This document shows positions 1 to 9,744 of a DNA stretch of 64,000 bases, piece by piece; position 1 is the stretch's first letter; every line of letters begins with the position of its first letter. The translations under genes were made by a program, and so were the position numbers. The notes under the pieces are model-generated. The model worked only from the letters and a program-made list of their open reading frames with translations, was not told the DNA's origin and ran no database searches. Source of the DNA: CBDCWQ01 sp965223435 (GTDB taxonomy: Bacteria > Myxococcota > Kuafuiibacteriia > Kuafuiibacteriales > Kuafuiibacteriaceae); contig CBDCWQ010000023.1 of the NCBI GenBank assembly GCA_965223435.1, positions 1,178,001 through 1,242,000 of the forward strand, given 5' to 3'.

Positions 1-3000
1 GATGAATTTCCTTTGACCTTCGTGTTTGTCTCTTCCAAGGCGGACATGAATGATTGGCCGGATGCGGTTCTTTCGGGCCACGTGGTGGTGGTGTCTGTGG
101 GGGATCCGCCTTCCCCGATCGATCCGGCGAATCGGGTGGGGATCGACGTGGCCTTGGCGTTTGACTTAGAGACCTTGGCGGCCATGGCCCACAGCCTCGA
201 TATCCGTGCCGACGCGGTGCTCGATGACTTTACCCAAAAGATCATCGGCACCGCCAACGAGGCGCTTTCAAAAGCCCGTATGCCGCTTGAGCTTCATTTG
301 GGGTCGGCAGAGGTGTTCCCTGGCCTTGCGCTTTCGCCCAAACTTGCGCTGGAACGGCTCAAGGAAAAAGGCAGCACCGAGCTCTTTGAGTGGTACCAAG
401 AAACGCACGCGGACGTGGTGGTGTACGTGACCGGCGAACGGGGCGCACACGCGTGGCTGCCGGGGTCAACTGGCCTGAACAACGTCAGCACCATCGGTTG
501 GCGCGATGTCCTCGGACCCGAATTCTTGCAGAACATCGGCACCCACCTCGGTTGTGCCGAGGCGTTTGATGAAAGCCGATCTTCTATAGAAAAGAGCGGC
601 TTCTGCGGACTCAAGGTTTTGGAGTCTGCTCCGGTCCTGGCTGCAGTGAACGGCTTGGCGCCTTGGTTTGAAGGCGCGGGTTCGGGTTTGGCGTTTGCGC
701 CCGACGAAGGTGCGTTCCAGGTGGGCAAGGAGGGGCTCACCAAGGTTTTGAGAAACGATTCCGACAAGCCCATCGTGTGGACGGCGGAGATCTTTGACGT
801 GGAAGATGACTCGGGAACCGCGATTCCCGCCGATAGCGCCATCCTCACGGTCAGCCCCTCGTCGGGAACCGTCGACCCGGGTGCGTCCGAGACCCTCAAC
901 TTCGTACGAAATGACGCCCGTCTTAGCACTTGGGCGGAAGCCCACGGCCCCGGTCCTTATTTGCAGCGCGTCGTCTTCAGCTCGCTCGGAGGTCTCGGAG
1001 GTCAGATCTCTTTTGTGGCCGAGGTCGTCACAGACACTCAGAAAAGGCCGTTGTCAGAGGATCCGCTGTACCAGGCATCCAACAAACACTTGGCGTTTGA
1101 GGGTGTCCTCGAAGATCTGGTCGTCAGCCGGGAGGTTTCGGGCGAGGGGCTTGGAAAGCGGTGTAGCTCGATTGCGGTGAAGAACCACACCAAGGGCCAA
1201 GGCCACACCTACCAGCTGAGCAGTATCCAAAGCGTGGATGCCGGATGGCTCGGCATCCATGCCGACGGAGTCCTGTTCAGGGACTACGGCCCAGGGTCGA
1301 CGATGGACATCTCGGTTTGCGCCACGAACATCGACCATCTGCCGAAGGGCGCCGATGCGTGGTTTTCTCAAGTGCTGATGACGTTCACCAACGTGTCGAA
1401 CGGTGACGTGGTGACCGCGGATCGCTGGGTGAAGCTCCGCATTCAAGAAGAGGCGCTTGTGGTGCCGCTCGCGGTGGACGGCACTCTCAAAGTCGGTGCC
1501 AACGCGTGTCGCGACTACACGGTCAAGAACTTCGGCGACCAGCCCGTCACTTGGTACGCCACGTCCAACCAAGGCGACGACGTCGTGGACCGGCGGAGCG
1601 CCGAAGTGGGCGTGACCGTCCAACCGACCACGCCCCAAACGTTGGCGCCCCGAAGCCAAGATGTGTTCACGGTGTGCAGTCAAGTGCGAGACAGTCTGCT
1701 CGGCTCGTCTGACAATGCCCAGGTGTTCTCAGTGGGTGCGGTGGCGGTGGTCAACGTGACCGATTCCCAAACGCAAGAATTTGCCGTGTCCGCGCACCGC
1801 GACGGACTGGCTGCCTACTGGGCGTTTGATCGGCACCTCGCCACCGAGGGTTACGACCCCGGACGGACGGGCAGTGCCTACTTCGCGGGGCCGACGGCTC
1901 CGCCTTTGTTGCTCCGAAGCGTGGAGGAACGCGCCCGGTTCCACAGTTCAGTTGAGCCTTTTGTGGTGATGGCCTGGGTGCAGCCGAACGCCGCGGTGAC
2001 CGGGACCAGCTTCTTCGTGAGCAGTGCGTTTCAAGGCAGCGGCTGGTCGGTCGGCCTCGATGCCGAGGGGCGATTGGTATTCCGCATGGAACACCAGCAG
2101 ACGATGGTAGAGGCCACTTCTGATCGCTCGGTGCGCGATTTGGCTCTCGGCAACGACGCCGCGTGGGTCCATGTTTCGGTGGCTTGGGATGGCCGGGAGG
2201 CCACCCTCAGGCTTGCGACCGGCGACGAGGCGCACAGCAAGACAGAGACCTTGTTCGCGGGCGAGGGCGTTCCCTTTATGTCGGGTGCGCTCTCGTTGGC
2301 GGGTTCGGGCGCTGGGGAAAACCGGGTGCTCTTCGAAGGCGGCGTGGATGAACTCCGCATCTACCGGGGTGCGCTCGGCGAGGCCGAAATCTTCGACGAA
2401 GCTGGGCTCGACAACACGGGCGCCATCCTCTCTGACCTCGTGGGTTTCCAAGAGTGCGGCGGGGGGCGCAAGCTGAGCAAAGCGATCACCCGAGGTTTTT
2501 GGAGCTACGAGGTTTTGCCCAACGTCATCAACAACGACGGCAGCGAACCGTTTTACGTGGAGGTAAGGGTCCCGACCCAGGCCCCCAAGTCCTTGGAGGT
2601 CCAGCTGAAGCTGGCCGAGGGCATCTCGGGGCCGAATGGTCCGGGCTCGGTGGTCGTGTTCAGCGACGACGGCGTCGGCCGTGACCACACTGCGGACGAC
2701 AATGTCTATGTCGCGGGGCCGCTCCATTATGTGGGCACGCCCGAGAGTCACTTCGGCGGTGACCGCGATGGCCCCGAGGGGCTTTCGGTCCAGAATGTGG
2801 GTGAGATTTCGGCCAGCGGTGAGTTTGGAACCTTCGAAACCCAGCCGTCCATCGGTTTGATTGCACCCGAGGTGGCAGCCGCTGTGGCGCCAACCATTCA
2901 ACAGAACGCCAAGTCCCAGCTGGGTCGACACTTCGTCAATTTGTGTAAAGACGAGGGGACCATTCAAAGCGAGCTGAGGGAGGTCGGTTTCAACCCGACC

Positions 3001-6000
3001 CGTTTGGGCAAGGCGTTCTACGCCTCGGGCATGCGGGACAACTTCCAATTTTTGGTGGGGCTGTCGACCTACCATGTCGAAAAAATCGGTGTGAAGCTCG
3101 GGACCAATCGCCGGGCTGGCAATACCCGCGTGGTCCGGTCCGACGGTGAGGGCATTGATCTCCCCGGTGGGGCCATCGACGTGGGAACTTCCTACGGAAG
3201 TGGGAAGTCCCTTCAGGCCTTGACCTACATCGACGTGCTTGGTGCGGGCATCAACAGCTACCGGGTCACCCATGAGCTGATGCATCTGTGGGGAGCCTAC
3301 TGGAAGGGCGCCGTTCTGGTGGATGGCGACGAGGTCGTCCTGACCGATGGTGCCCATCTTCTTCAGAATGTGGGTGTGCCCTCGTTGCTCAAATTCCAGG
3401 CGACGGAGTTTAATGACCTCGGGAACGGGCAAGTCGAAATCGAATGCACGTCGTTCAGTCAGGCGACCTTGCTCGATCAATATCTCATGGGTTTGGTTTC
3501 CGCCGAGGATGCAGGGAGCATTCCGGTTTTGGTGGGCCCCGCCCAAAAGAGCGCTTGTGGTGCCAAAGTTTCGGGGACCGTGCGCCAGGTTTCGGTGGCC
3601 GACCACATTGTGCCCAGGTGGGGGCGGCCTTCGGCGGCTCGTTCGCTTTACCGAATCGCGTTTGTGGGTGAAACGCTCGGGCGTTTCATGACCTCCCGAG
3701 AGATCGCGTTTTACGAGGCTCTGGCCGCGCACTATACGCAGCCGGTCCCCGGAGGATGGACACCGGCCTTGACCAACACCAATTGGGTGTCGGTGGACAG
3801 CTATTTCCCGCCTGAGGTTCGTTTTGAGACGGCCCTCCAAGGCAATCTGAACGCGGTCCCGAAACCGACCACCCCGATTGTGGCGGACACCCCGAACGGA
3901 CTGGTGGGCCACTGGTCGTTCAACCAAGGGTTGAACGTGGACCAGAGCTACCTCAACCACAAGGCGGACGTCGCCGGAGAGCAGGTTCCGGGTCGTGGAG
4001 GCTCTGCCCTTAAGGGGACGCTGACGGTCCAAAGCCCCGCGCTTCGCTTCGACAAAGACGACGCGTTCATGGTTAGCTTGTGGGTCTGGCCCGACGCGAG
4101 CACCAAACGAGAAGTGCTCATCGGAAACCTTGATCCCACCCGCGCCCTGAACGGAATCGGCGCCGCCGGTCTTCAGGGCTGGGAGATTGTTCGCGAATCG
4201 AACGGTCTGGTGACGGTCAGGACCACCGACGGCAATGGTCGGTCCAACACCAACCTCGGCGCGCGACTGAAAATCGGTGCCTGGAACCACATCGTGTGGC
4301 TGGTCCGCCAGGGAGACGAGACGACGCACTTCGAGGTGTACGTCGACGCCACCCAGACCGATCGCAGCCAAAAGAGCAAGTCGGAGGTCGCAGATTTTGG
4401 CAGTTCCCAACCGATTCTTCTCGGAGACGGCTTCACCGGTTCGGCCTTCACCGGCGTGGTCGATGAGCTCAAATTCTACCGCGGCACCTACGACCAAGAG
4501 GATGTGGCGAAGCTCTATGAAGATCTCAGTCCCATCCCGAAAACCAGCAAGCTCCGGGTGTTGACCCTCCATCTCGACCCGAATCGGCCTTCCTCCGATT
4601 CTAAAGATGGGGTGACGGTCACCCACAATGGGGAGAACCAGTTTGAGTTTGTCTTTGCCGACGAGATGCGCGCGGGCTCGGTCATTCGAATTCCGAACGG
4701 TGGATTGCGTCCGGAAGAATTTCCCGAGCTTGACCCCTTTGTGGTGAAGCCCTTTGTGCTCGCTGGCTCTCGTTTCGCTGGGAGGTTTGTCGATTTTGTA
4801 CAGGGCAGCCTGACCTCGGTGAGCTATCCCTCGTGGATGCAGTCGGCGTCGGCCTCACCGGGTGATGCGTTGACCTACGTGTTTATGCCCGAGGGTGATG
4901 GCCTCAACGACTGGAGCTCAGCGCTTCATGCGGGTCGAGCCCTGATGGTCAATGTGGCCTTGTACGAAGGGGCCGAGAAGGAGCGCGAGCCGGTTGAGAT
5001 CATCGATGACAACCCCCTTTACGCGCCGATCAAGCTTTACAAACCAGGCGTAGATTTTGAAGGGCTTCCGGACGAATGGTTCGAAGAAAACGCAAACATC
5101 GGACCGGAGCATGTTCTGCATCTGGACAACGTTCAGCCGGGCCAAGGGATCGCCGTGGGGTCTTTTTCTCTGACCAACCGACCGGTCAGCCCGAAGTTGG
5201 GTGGCGGGAACTTGACCGAACAAGTTGCCAACGACTTTTTCTGGTTTGGAGAAGCCAGAAGCTATCGGGCCGAAGTCGAACTCCCGACGCCGCGGGACGG
5301 GATTCACATTCCCGAGTGGATCGCGGCGGTGAAATTCTCGGTCACGGTGGAGCCCCGAAAGTTTGAGCAAATTGGCTTCTTCTTCGACACCGATGCCCTT
5401 GCTGGCTTTGAGGGACAGACCCTGGTGGCCAACTACCTCATTCACGGTTTGAACGAGGATGGGGAGATAGACGAAGCCAATGGCCGCACCTTTTACCGCC
5501 AGGTGAAAGTCACGGTGGCGCCCAAAAAAGCTGTGGTGCGCGCTCCGGTGTTCGCGCACCAGGTGACCAACTGGAGCGGTCCGGCGGGAAGCTACAAGAT
5601 TCTGGTGGAGGGGCCCGAAGATCTCGAAAAATACGGAAAGATTCTCCTTCGGCCCCAGCGCGAAGTGGTGCTGCCCAAAGGGGGCACGGGTTCGTACATG
5701 CTCGCGGTCGACACCGAGCGGGTTCGGGCGCTGGACGAGAACGACGTCAGTTTCACGGTGATGTACGTCCATACCGAGACGGGGGAAAGGTTCACGGAAA
5801 GGGTTACTTTCACATTCGATGTGGAGGCGGTTTTGGCACCCACCGGCCCGGTGCGCGCCTTGTTCCGTGACTTTGACCACGGACGGGTCCCCGAGAATTG
5901 GACGGTGTTCAGTGCCCCAGGAACCGGCGAAAAAGCCCTGGACTGGGTTGAAGGGAGCTTTGCGCTCACCTACGCGCAAGCGGTACTCGAAAACAAGACG

Positions 6001-9000
6001 TCAAGCTATGGCGGGATGTGGAGCAGGACCCACGTGCCATCGGTTCGTGCGTCGCAAACCCTTTCTTTTTCGGTGAAAAGCGAGACGCCCTCTGGGGTGG
6101 GCGCCGAGGTTGCCTTTGCTTGGTCGGAGGCCAGCGGTGAGCGCTGGCGTTCGCTGCCCATGGTGTTGACCGACACCTACCAGACCATGGTGCTCGCCTT
6201 CCCCGATGACTTTGTGTCCGACGGCCTTGAAGAGGAGACGGTGGAGGCGAAGCTCAACGACGTTCCGAATCCGGCCGAGACCGAGGTCTTCTCCTTTGTG
6301 TTCACCGCCGGTGAAGAGGACCGCACCAACGTGCGTTTTGCCATCGACCACGTGACGCTTCACGACGAATCTGCCGACGTGGTGGCCGAGGCTTTGGGCG
6401 GGGTGCGTATCAGCCCACCGGAGCCCGAGCCCGAAGAGGAGGAGGAAGAAGAGGAAAAACCGATCATCGATGCGCCAGACGTCGTCATGGACGAGGTGGC
6501 CAATCGACCGAAGACCATTTCCCCCCCCCATTTTGTCTTAGTGGCTCAAAGCATTACCTACCTGGATATCTTGGCGGAGCGGGCGCTGGTGCACGCGCAA
6601 TACGATGGCTCCAACTCAGCCGGGGTGCAGTACCTTATCGAAAGTGCGTGGGGTACCCTTGCTCCGGACCATCCGCTGGCCGCCTTTTCGACCGGCAGTC
6701 CCAAAGATATCAGCCTCACCGGGAACATTCCGGTGCTGAAGCAACTTCGGGCGGTGACCGCCGCCGAGGCAGGGCAGACCGAGGAAGAGACGGAGGTTGT
6801 CTGGGAGGTCTTGTTCTTCAAAGACGTGGTCACCGAAGAGATCGTAGGGCAGCTGCCCGTCAAAATCGATCTCAAGAAGGTGGGCCGGGCGAGCATCGAC
6901 GGTACCGGCGAGGACGGGGAGCTTATTCCCGACCAACTGTTTTTCAATGACTTCGAGCCCGTGAAAGGCTGCGACAAGGAAGTTTGTAACGGCGAGTGGA
7001 CCATCTATCCCATTGCTGATTTCGACGAGGGGAGGGCCACCCGCGGGCTGGAAAGCTTCGGCGATGGTCGACGTTTGGTCTATGAGAACTCGGCGCTCAC
7101 GGAGATCGGGGCGCTGTGGGTACCCTTCGAAGAAGACTTGACCCTGTACGAGGCCCTCAGTTTCGAGATGCAGGCACCGGACTACTCGGATGCACGAGCT
7201 GTCAATGCGGGTTGCGTGCATCTTCGCATCGTCGAAGAAGACGGCGACGCCTGGGTGTCCGGCAAGTTCAATATTCCGGTGTCCCAAGAGCGGAGGATTA
7301 CGGTGTTGATGAGCGACTTCACCTACAGTGAAAACGACATCACCCGGGCCACCAATCAGCGCCCGAACTTCACCAAGATCAAGACCTTGTCGTTCAACTT
7401 TGTGCCTAACGTCGATCCGGGAAAAACGGACCACGTGCGGTACTCCATCGACACGCTCACGGGCCATGGTCAGCTGAGCGCCGATCAGTCGCGTACGGAG
7501 CCCGACTGTGAGACCAAACACGATGATTTCGAGGCTTCACAGACTTCGCTGAATCTGCGAGGCGATCCGAGGGCCATTCCCGAGATCCGGGACCTGCTCA
7601 AGTTTTCGAGCACCTTCGGACGCATCAACAAGCAGGCCCAAAGCCGAACCATGTATTGGTCGACCAAGGACCTCCACTGGGAGCCGGGCGACGCCACGGC
7701 GGACACCAGTCTTCACCTGCATGAAAGTGCGCACAGCTCGGTGGTGAAGACCGTGGCCGGCATCGTCCATCAGGTGACCCATGATGCGTTCCACCAACAG
7801 GGCGACTATCGTATTCCGGTTCCGTGCCAAAATGCCCGGCGGGGCCCCTGTCCGGGGAGGCCCGCGGAGTCTGAGCGGCAGTGGCGTGAGAACGCCTACC
7901 ATCTGTGGCTGCGGGCTGAGGCGCAGGCGGTACTCAATTCGTTGATCGTCATGAAAGAGATTGAAGCGGTGCCGAGCACGGGTTTTGTGTCCCCCAAGCT
8001 TGCGGCCATCCTCAACCTGAAAAGCGGGCCTGGTGGAACGGTGCTGGCCGCCCAAGAAGCATTTGATGCGTACTGGAAGGGTGGGCGCTCACGCGACGAA
8101 GAGCTCCTCCGCACCTTGATGGGGGTGGTCCAGTGGCAAAAAGAGCAAAACGGTGCGGTCTTGCGGGAGCGTTTCAACGAGACGTTACTCAACCTTTGGG
8201 GCTTTGGGACCGAGCCTTTGATCACCGAGTCCGAAAACCCGTTCAAGCGTCTCTCTGAGATCAACCCGTACATGTACACCCGGGATCAAAACGACGGCCA
8301 CTACGATCGGAACGACGATCCGCGGGATCAGGACCGTTTCTGGTATCGAGAGGTTCGGCTCCCGCACCAAGGGGTGATCCGGGTGCAATACGACGACTTC
8401 CTGCCCGAGGTCGATCCTGAGGACGGAAAGTTCCGGACCTGTGGGCATGTCCAAGGCTCTCCAGTGCCGTGCAGTTCTGCGGGCGTTGTGGCCCTCGACC
8501 CTCGGCCTCGGCAGGCGATTTCGTTCTCGGGGTACGACTTTTTTGCGAAGCGCTCCAGTGAACCCATCGCGCCTGGCCCCAACCGCTGGAGTGATTCCTT
8601 CGACAACATCTTTGTTGACGACGAAGGTCTGCATCTCAGGGTGACCGAGGATCCGGTTCATAAGGGTATCTGGTATGCCGCGGAGGTCATTGCCGACCGC
8701 AATTTAGGGTATGGCCAGTATTGGTTCACGGTGGAGTACGACATCAAGACCCAGCCCCAAAACGTGGTCTTTGGGCTCTTCCTATGGGATCCGTCGCCCA
8801 AAGCGCGGAAGTACGAAAACCGTGAAATTGATATCGAGTTTTCGCGCTGGCTGAAGCCCGACCGTCCGTTTGGTCAGTTCGCAGTGCCGCCTTACGAAGA
8901 GGGTATGTTTGAGCGCTTTGAGCCCCTCGAGGCCGCCCTGAGGCAAAAGGACAACATCAGTACCTACGTGATGGACTGGCAAAAAGACCGTATCTTGTTT

Positions 9001-9210
9001 AGGGGCTACTACGGGTCTGATGCGAAGGGCGAGCCCTTTGTGGAGTGGATCTACGACGGGGACCGCATTCAAGAGCCGGGCGAGGAGACGGTCCGCATGA
9101 ACCTGTGGATCTACGGTCCCGATGAAACGGGCGATCTGAAGCCCGTCGACGACAAGCCGGCCGAAGCGATCATCAAACGCTTCGAGCACAAGCGTGCGCG
9201 TCTCCCCTGA
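1..9210 (+). CDS. Giant multidomain secreted protein, 5' end outside window
   Basis: The reading frame is open from the first base with no upstream stop, so the true start lies left of the window; at least 3069 residues are present. Numbering below counts from the TTG at 13. Visible domains are a degenerate reprolysin-like (M12B) domain (about 90-205) whose zinc motif reads QNIGTHLGC at 173-181; a BACON-like Ig fold (about 260-335); a LamG jellyroll (597-800); a metallopeptidase-like domain with HELMHLWG (H1087, E1088, H1091); a second LamG domain (1296-1505); two carbohydrate-binding-like beta domains (about 1948-2120 and 2310-2483) separated by a Glu-rich linker (about 2135-2153); an HQVTH motif (2586-2590); and a C-terminal GH16-like domain with EIDIEF at 2938-2943. 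From its beginning it aligns with residue about 4155 onward of the next gene, with two extra domain blocks. I infer an exported adhesin or hydrolase; the substrate cannot be told. Confidence 0.85.
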   Translation, partial: DEFPLTFVFVSSKADMNDWPDAVLSGHVVVVSVGDPPSPIDPANRVGIDVALAFDLETLAAMAHSLDIRADAVLDDFTQKIIGTANEALSKARMPLELHLGSAEVFPGLALSPKLALERLKEKGSTELFEWYQETHADVVVYVTGERGAHAWLPGSTGLNNVSTIGWRDVLGPEFLQNIGTHLGCAEAFDESRSSIEKSGFCGLKVLESAPVLAAVNGLAPWFEGAGSGLAFAPDEGAFQVGKEGLTKVLRNDSDKPIVWTAEIFDVEDDSGTAIPADSAILTVSPSSGTVDPGASETLNFVRNDARLSTWAEAHGPGPYLQRVVFSSLGGLGGQISFVAEVVTDTQKRPLSEDPLYQASNKHLAFEGVLEDLVVSREVSGEGLGKRCSSIAVKNHTKGQGHTYQLSSIQSVDAGWLGIHADGVLFRDYGPGSTMDISVCATNIDHLPKGADAWFSQVLMTFTNVSNGDVVTADRWVKLRIQEEALVVPLAVDGTLKVGANACRDYTVKNFGDQPVTWYATSNQGDDVVDRRSAEVGVTVQPTTPQTLAPRSQDVFTVCSQVRDSLLGSSDNAQVFSVGAVAVVNVTDSQTQEFAVSAHRDGLAAYWAFDRHLATEGYDPGRTGSAYFAGPTAPPLLLRSVEERARFHSSVEPFVVMAWVQPNAAVTGTSFFVSSAFQGSGWSVGLDAEGRLVFRMEHQQTMVEATSDRSVRDLALGNDAAWVHVSVAWDGREATLRLATGDEAHSKTETLFAGEGVPFMSGALSLAGSGAGENRVLFEGGVDELRIYRGALGEAEIFDEAGLDNTGAILSDLVGFQECGGGRKLSKAITRGFWSYEVLPNVINNDGSEPFYVEVRVPTQAPKSLEVQLKLAEGISGPNGPGSVVVFSDDGVGRDHTADDNVYVAGPLHYVGTPESHFGGDRDGPEGLSVQNVGEISASGEFGTFETQPSIGLIAPEVAAAVAPTIQQNAKSQLGRHFVNLCKDEGTIQSELREVGFNPTRLGKAFYASGMRDNFQFLVGLSTYHVEKIGVKLGTNRRAGNTRVVRSDGEGIDLPGGAIDVGTSYGSGKSLQALTYIDVLGAGINSYRVTHELMHLWGAYWKGAVLVDGDEVVLTDGAHLLQNVGVPSLLKFQATEFNDLGNGQVEIECTSFSQATLLDQYLMGLVSAEDAGSIPVLVGPAQKSACGAKVSGTVRQVSVADHIVPRWGRPSAARSLYRIAFVGETLGRFMTSREIAFYEALAAHYTQPVPGGWTPALTNTNWVSVDSYFPPEVRFETALQGNLNAVPKPTTPIVADTPNGLVGHWSFNQGLNVDQSYLNHKADVAGEQVPGRGGSALKGTLTVQSPALRFDKDDAFMVSLWVWPDASTKREVLIGNLDPTRALNGIGAAGLQGWEIVRESNGLVTVRTTDGNGRSNTNLGARLKIGAWNHIVWLVRQGDETTHFEVYVDATQTDRSQKSKSEVADFGSSQPILLGDGFTGSAFTGVVDELKFYRGTYDQEDVAKLYEDLSPIPKTSKLRVLTLHLDPNRPSSDSKDGVTVTHNGENQFEFVFADEMRAGSVIRIPNGGLRPEEFPELDPFVVKPFVLAGSRFAGRFVDFVQGSLTSVSYPSWMQSASASPGDALTYVFMPEGDGLNDWSSALHAGRALMVNVALYEGAEKEREPVEIIDDNPLYAPIKLYKPGVDFEGLPDEWFEENANIGPEHVLHLDNVQPGQGIAVGSFSLTNRPVSPKLGGGNLTEQVANDFFWFGEARSYRAEVELPTPRDGIHIPEWIAAVKFSVTVEPRKFEQIGFFFDTDALAGFEGQTLVANYLIHGLNEDGEIDEANGRTFYRQVKVTVAPKKAVVRAPVFAHQVTNWSGPAGSYKILVEGPEDLEKYGKILLRPQREVVLPKGGTGSYMLAVDTERVRALDENDVSFTVMYVHTETGERFTERVTFTFDVEAVLAPTGPVRALFRDFDHGRVPENWTVFSAPGTGEKALDWVEGSFALTYAQAVLENKTSSYGGMWSRTHVPSVRASQTLSFSVKSETPSGVGAEVAFAWSEASGERWRSLPMVLTDTYQTMVLAFPDDFVSDGLEEETVEAKLNDVPNPAETEVFSFVFTAGEEDRTNVRFAIDHVTLHDESADVVAEALGGVRISPPEPEPEEEEEEEEKPIIDAPDVVMDEVANRPKTISPPHFVLVAQSITYLDILAERALVHAQYDGSNSAGVQYLIESAWGTLAPDHPLAAFSTGSPKDISLTGNIPVLKQLRAVTAAEAGQTEEETEVVWEVLFFKDVVTEEIVGQLPVKIDLKKVGRASIDGTGEDGELIPDQLFFNDFEPVKGCDKEVCNGEWTIYPIADFDEGRATRGLESFGDGRRLVYENSALTEIGALWVPFEEDLTLYEALSFEMQAPDYSDARAVNAGCVHLRIVEEDGDAWVSGKFNIPVSQERRITVLMSDFTYSENDITRATNQRPNFTKIKTLSFNFVPNVDPGKTDHVRYSIDTLTGHGQLSADQSRTEPDCETKHDDFEASQTSLNLRGDPRAIPEIRDLLKFSSTFGRINKQAQSRTMYWSTKDLHWEPGDATADTSLHLHESAHSSVVKTVAGIVHQVTHDAFHQQGDYRIPVPCQNARRGPCPGRPAESERQWRENAYHLWLRAEAQAVLNSLIVMKEIEAVPSTGFVSPKLAAILNLKSGPGGTVLAAQEAFDAYWKGGRSRDEELLRTLMGVVQWQKEQNGAVLRERFNETLLNLWGFGTEPLITESENPFKRLSEINPYMYTRDQNDGHYDRNDDPRDQDRFWYREVRLPHQGVIRVQYDDFLPEVDPEDGKFRTCGHVQGSPVPCSSAGVVALDPRPRQAISFSGYDFFAKRSSEPIAPGPNRWSDSFDNIFVDDEGLHLRVTEDPVHKGIWYAAEVIADRNLGYGQYWFTVEYDIKTQPQNVVFGLFLWDPSPKARKYENREIDIEFSRWLKPDRPFGQFAVPPYEEGMFERFEPLEAALRQKDNISTYVMDWQKDRILFRGYYGSDAKGEPFVEWIYDGDRIQEPGEETVRMNLWIYGPDETGDLKPVDDKPAEAIIKRFEHKRARLP

Positions 9211-9227
9211 TTTGTCCCCCGGTGAGA

Positions 9228-9247
9228 GGCCGGCAAGAGAGCCGGTC
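9228..9247 (+). terminator. Hairpin after the first giant gene
   Basis: CCGGC and GCCGG pair across a 6-base loop, and GAGA (9224-9227) can pair with TCTC (9246-9249) past a 2-base bulge. It lies about 15 bases after the stop. There is no T-run, so a classical intrinsic terminator is uncertain. Confidence 0.35.
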
Positions 9248-9348
9248 TCCTCCGGCGGGCTACCCGTCCCCGCATCAGACGCCTTCCTTTACCAAGCGTC
9301 GTGAATCCACTGATTTTTTTCAGGTTCGGTGGCATACCTTGCGCCGAT

Positions 9349-9428
9349 GTCCAGGTCCAGGTCGTCCAGGTCTGTCCAGGTCTGTCCAGGTCCAGGTCCA
9401 GGTCCAGGTCCAGGTCCAGGTCCAGGTC
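9349..9428. repeat. Hexanucleotide array, left arm of inverted pair (locus 1)
   Basis: Tandem CCAGGT units, interrupted by GTCGTCC and two GTCTGTCC variants near the left end. The array is the reverse complement of the array at 9611-9744, including the interruptions. It is stop-free in all six frames, so the apparent ORFs through it (Arg-Ser, Pro-Gly, Gln-Val, Thr-Trp and Leu-Asp dipeptide strings) are spurious. Confidence 0.95.
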
Positions 9429-9610
9429 ATTAGGCGTTCAAGCGTCTGACCGTGGTTCACCGGCTATAACCAACTGCAATTGCATGTGCTTTTGGGGCTC
9501 CGGCCCGGGAACGACGAAATCGGAGCGCGTTTCCATAGTTGATCGTACGCCTCTTTCACCATCAGCCCGCGGAAGCAGGGAGGCATGGGTTGGATTTGTG
9601 CCGGCGGACG

Positions 9611-9744
9611 GACCTGGACAGACCTGGACAGACCTGGACCTGGACCTGGACCTGGACCTGGACCTGGACCTGGACCTGGACCTGGACCTGGACAGACCTG
9701 GACGACCTGGACCTGGACCTGGACCTGGACCTGGACCTGGACCT
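9611..9744. repeat. Hexanucleotide array, right arm of inverted pair (locus 1)
   Basis: Tandem ACCTGG units, with GACAGACC and GACGACC interruptions that mirror those of the left arm. About 180 bases of unique sequence separate the arms, so a transcript or single strand could form a long hairpin. Confidence 0.95.

Noticed and set aside
1948..4626. Long antisense frame (892 codons) opposite the first giant gene, and similar ones at 13162-15780 and 22984-25098
   Set aside because: They mirror high-GC coding sequence on the other strand and show no domains or ribosome sites.
9349..9744. CRISPR array
   Set aside because: Units are 6 bases and contiguous, without spacers, and no cas genes are nearby.
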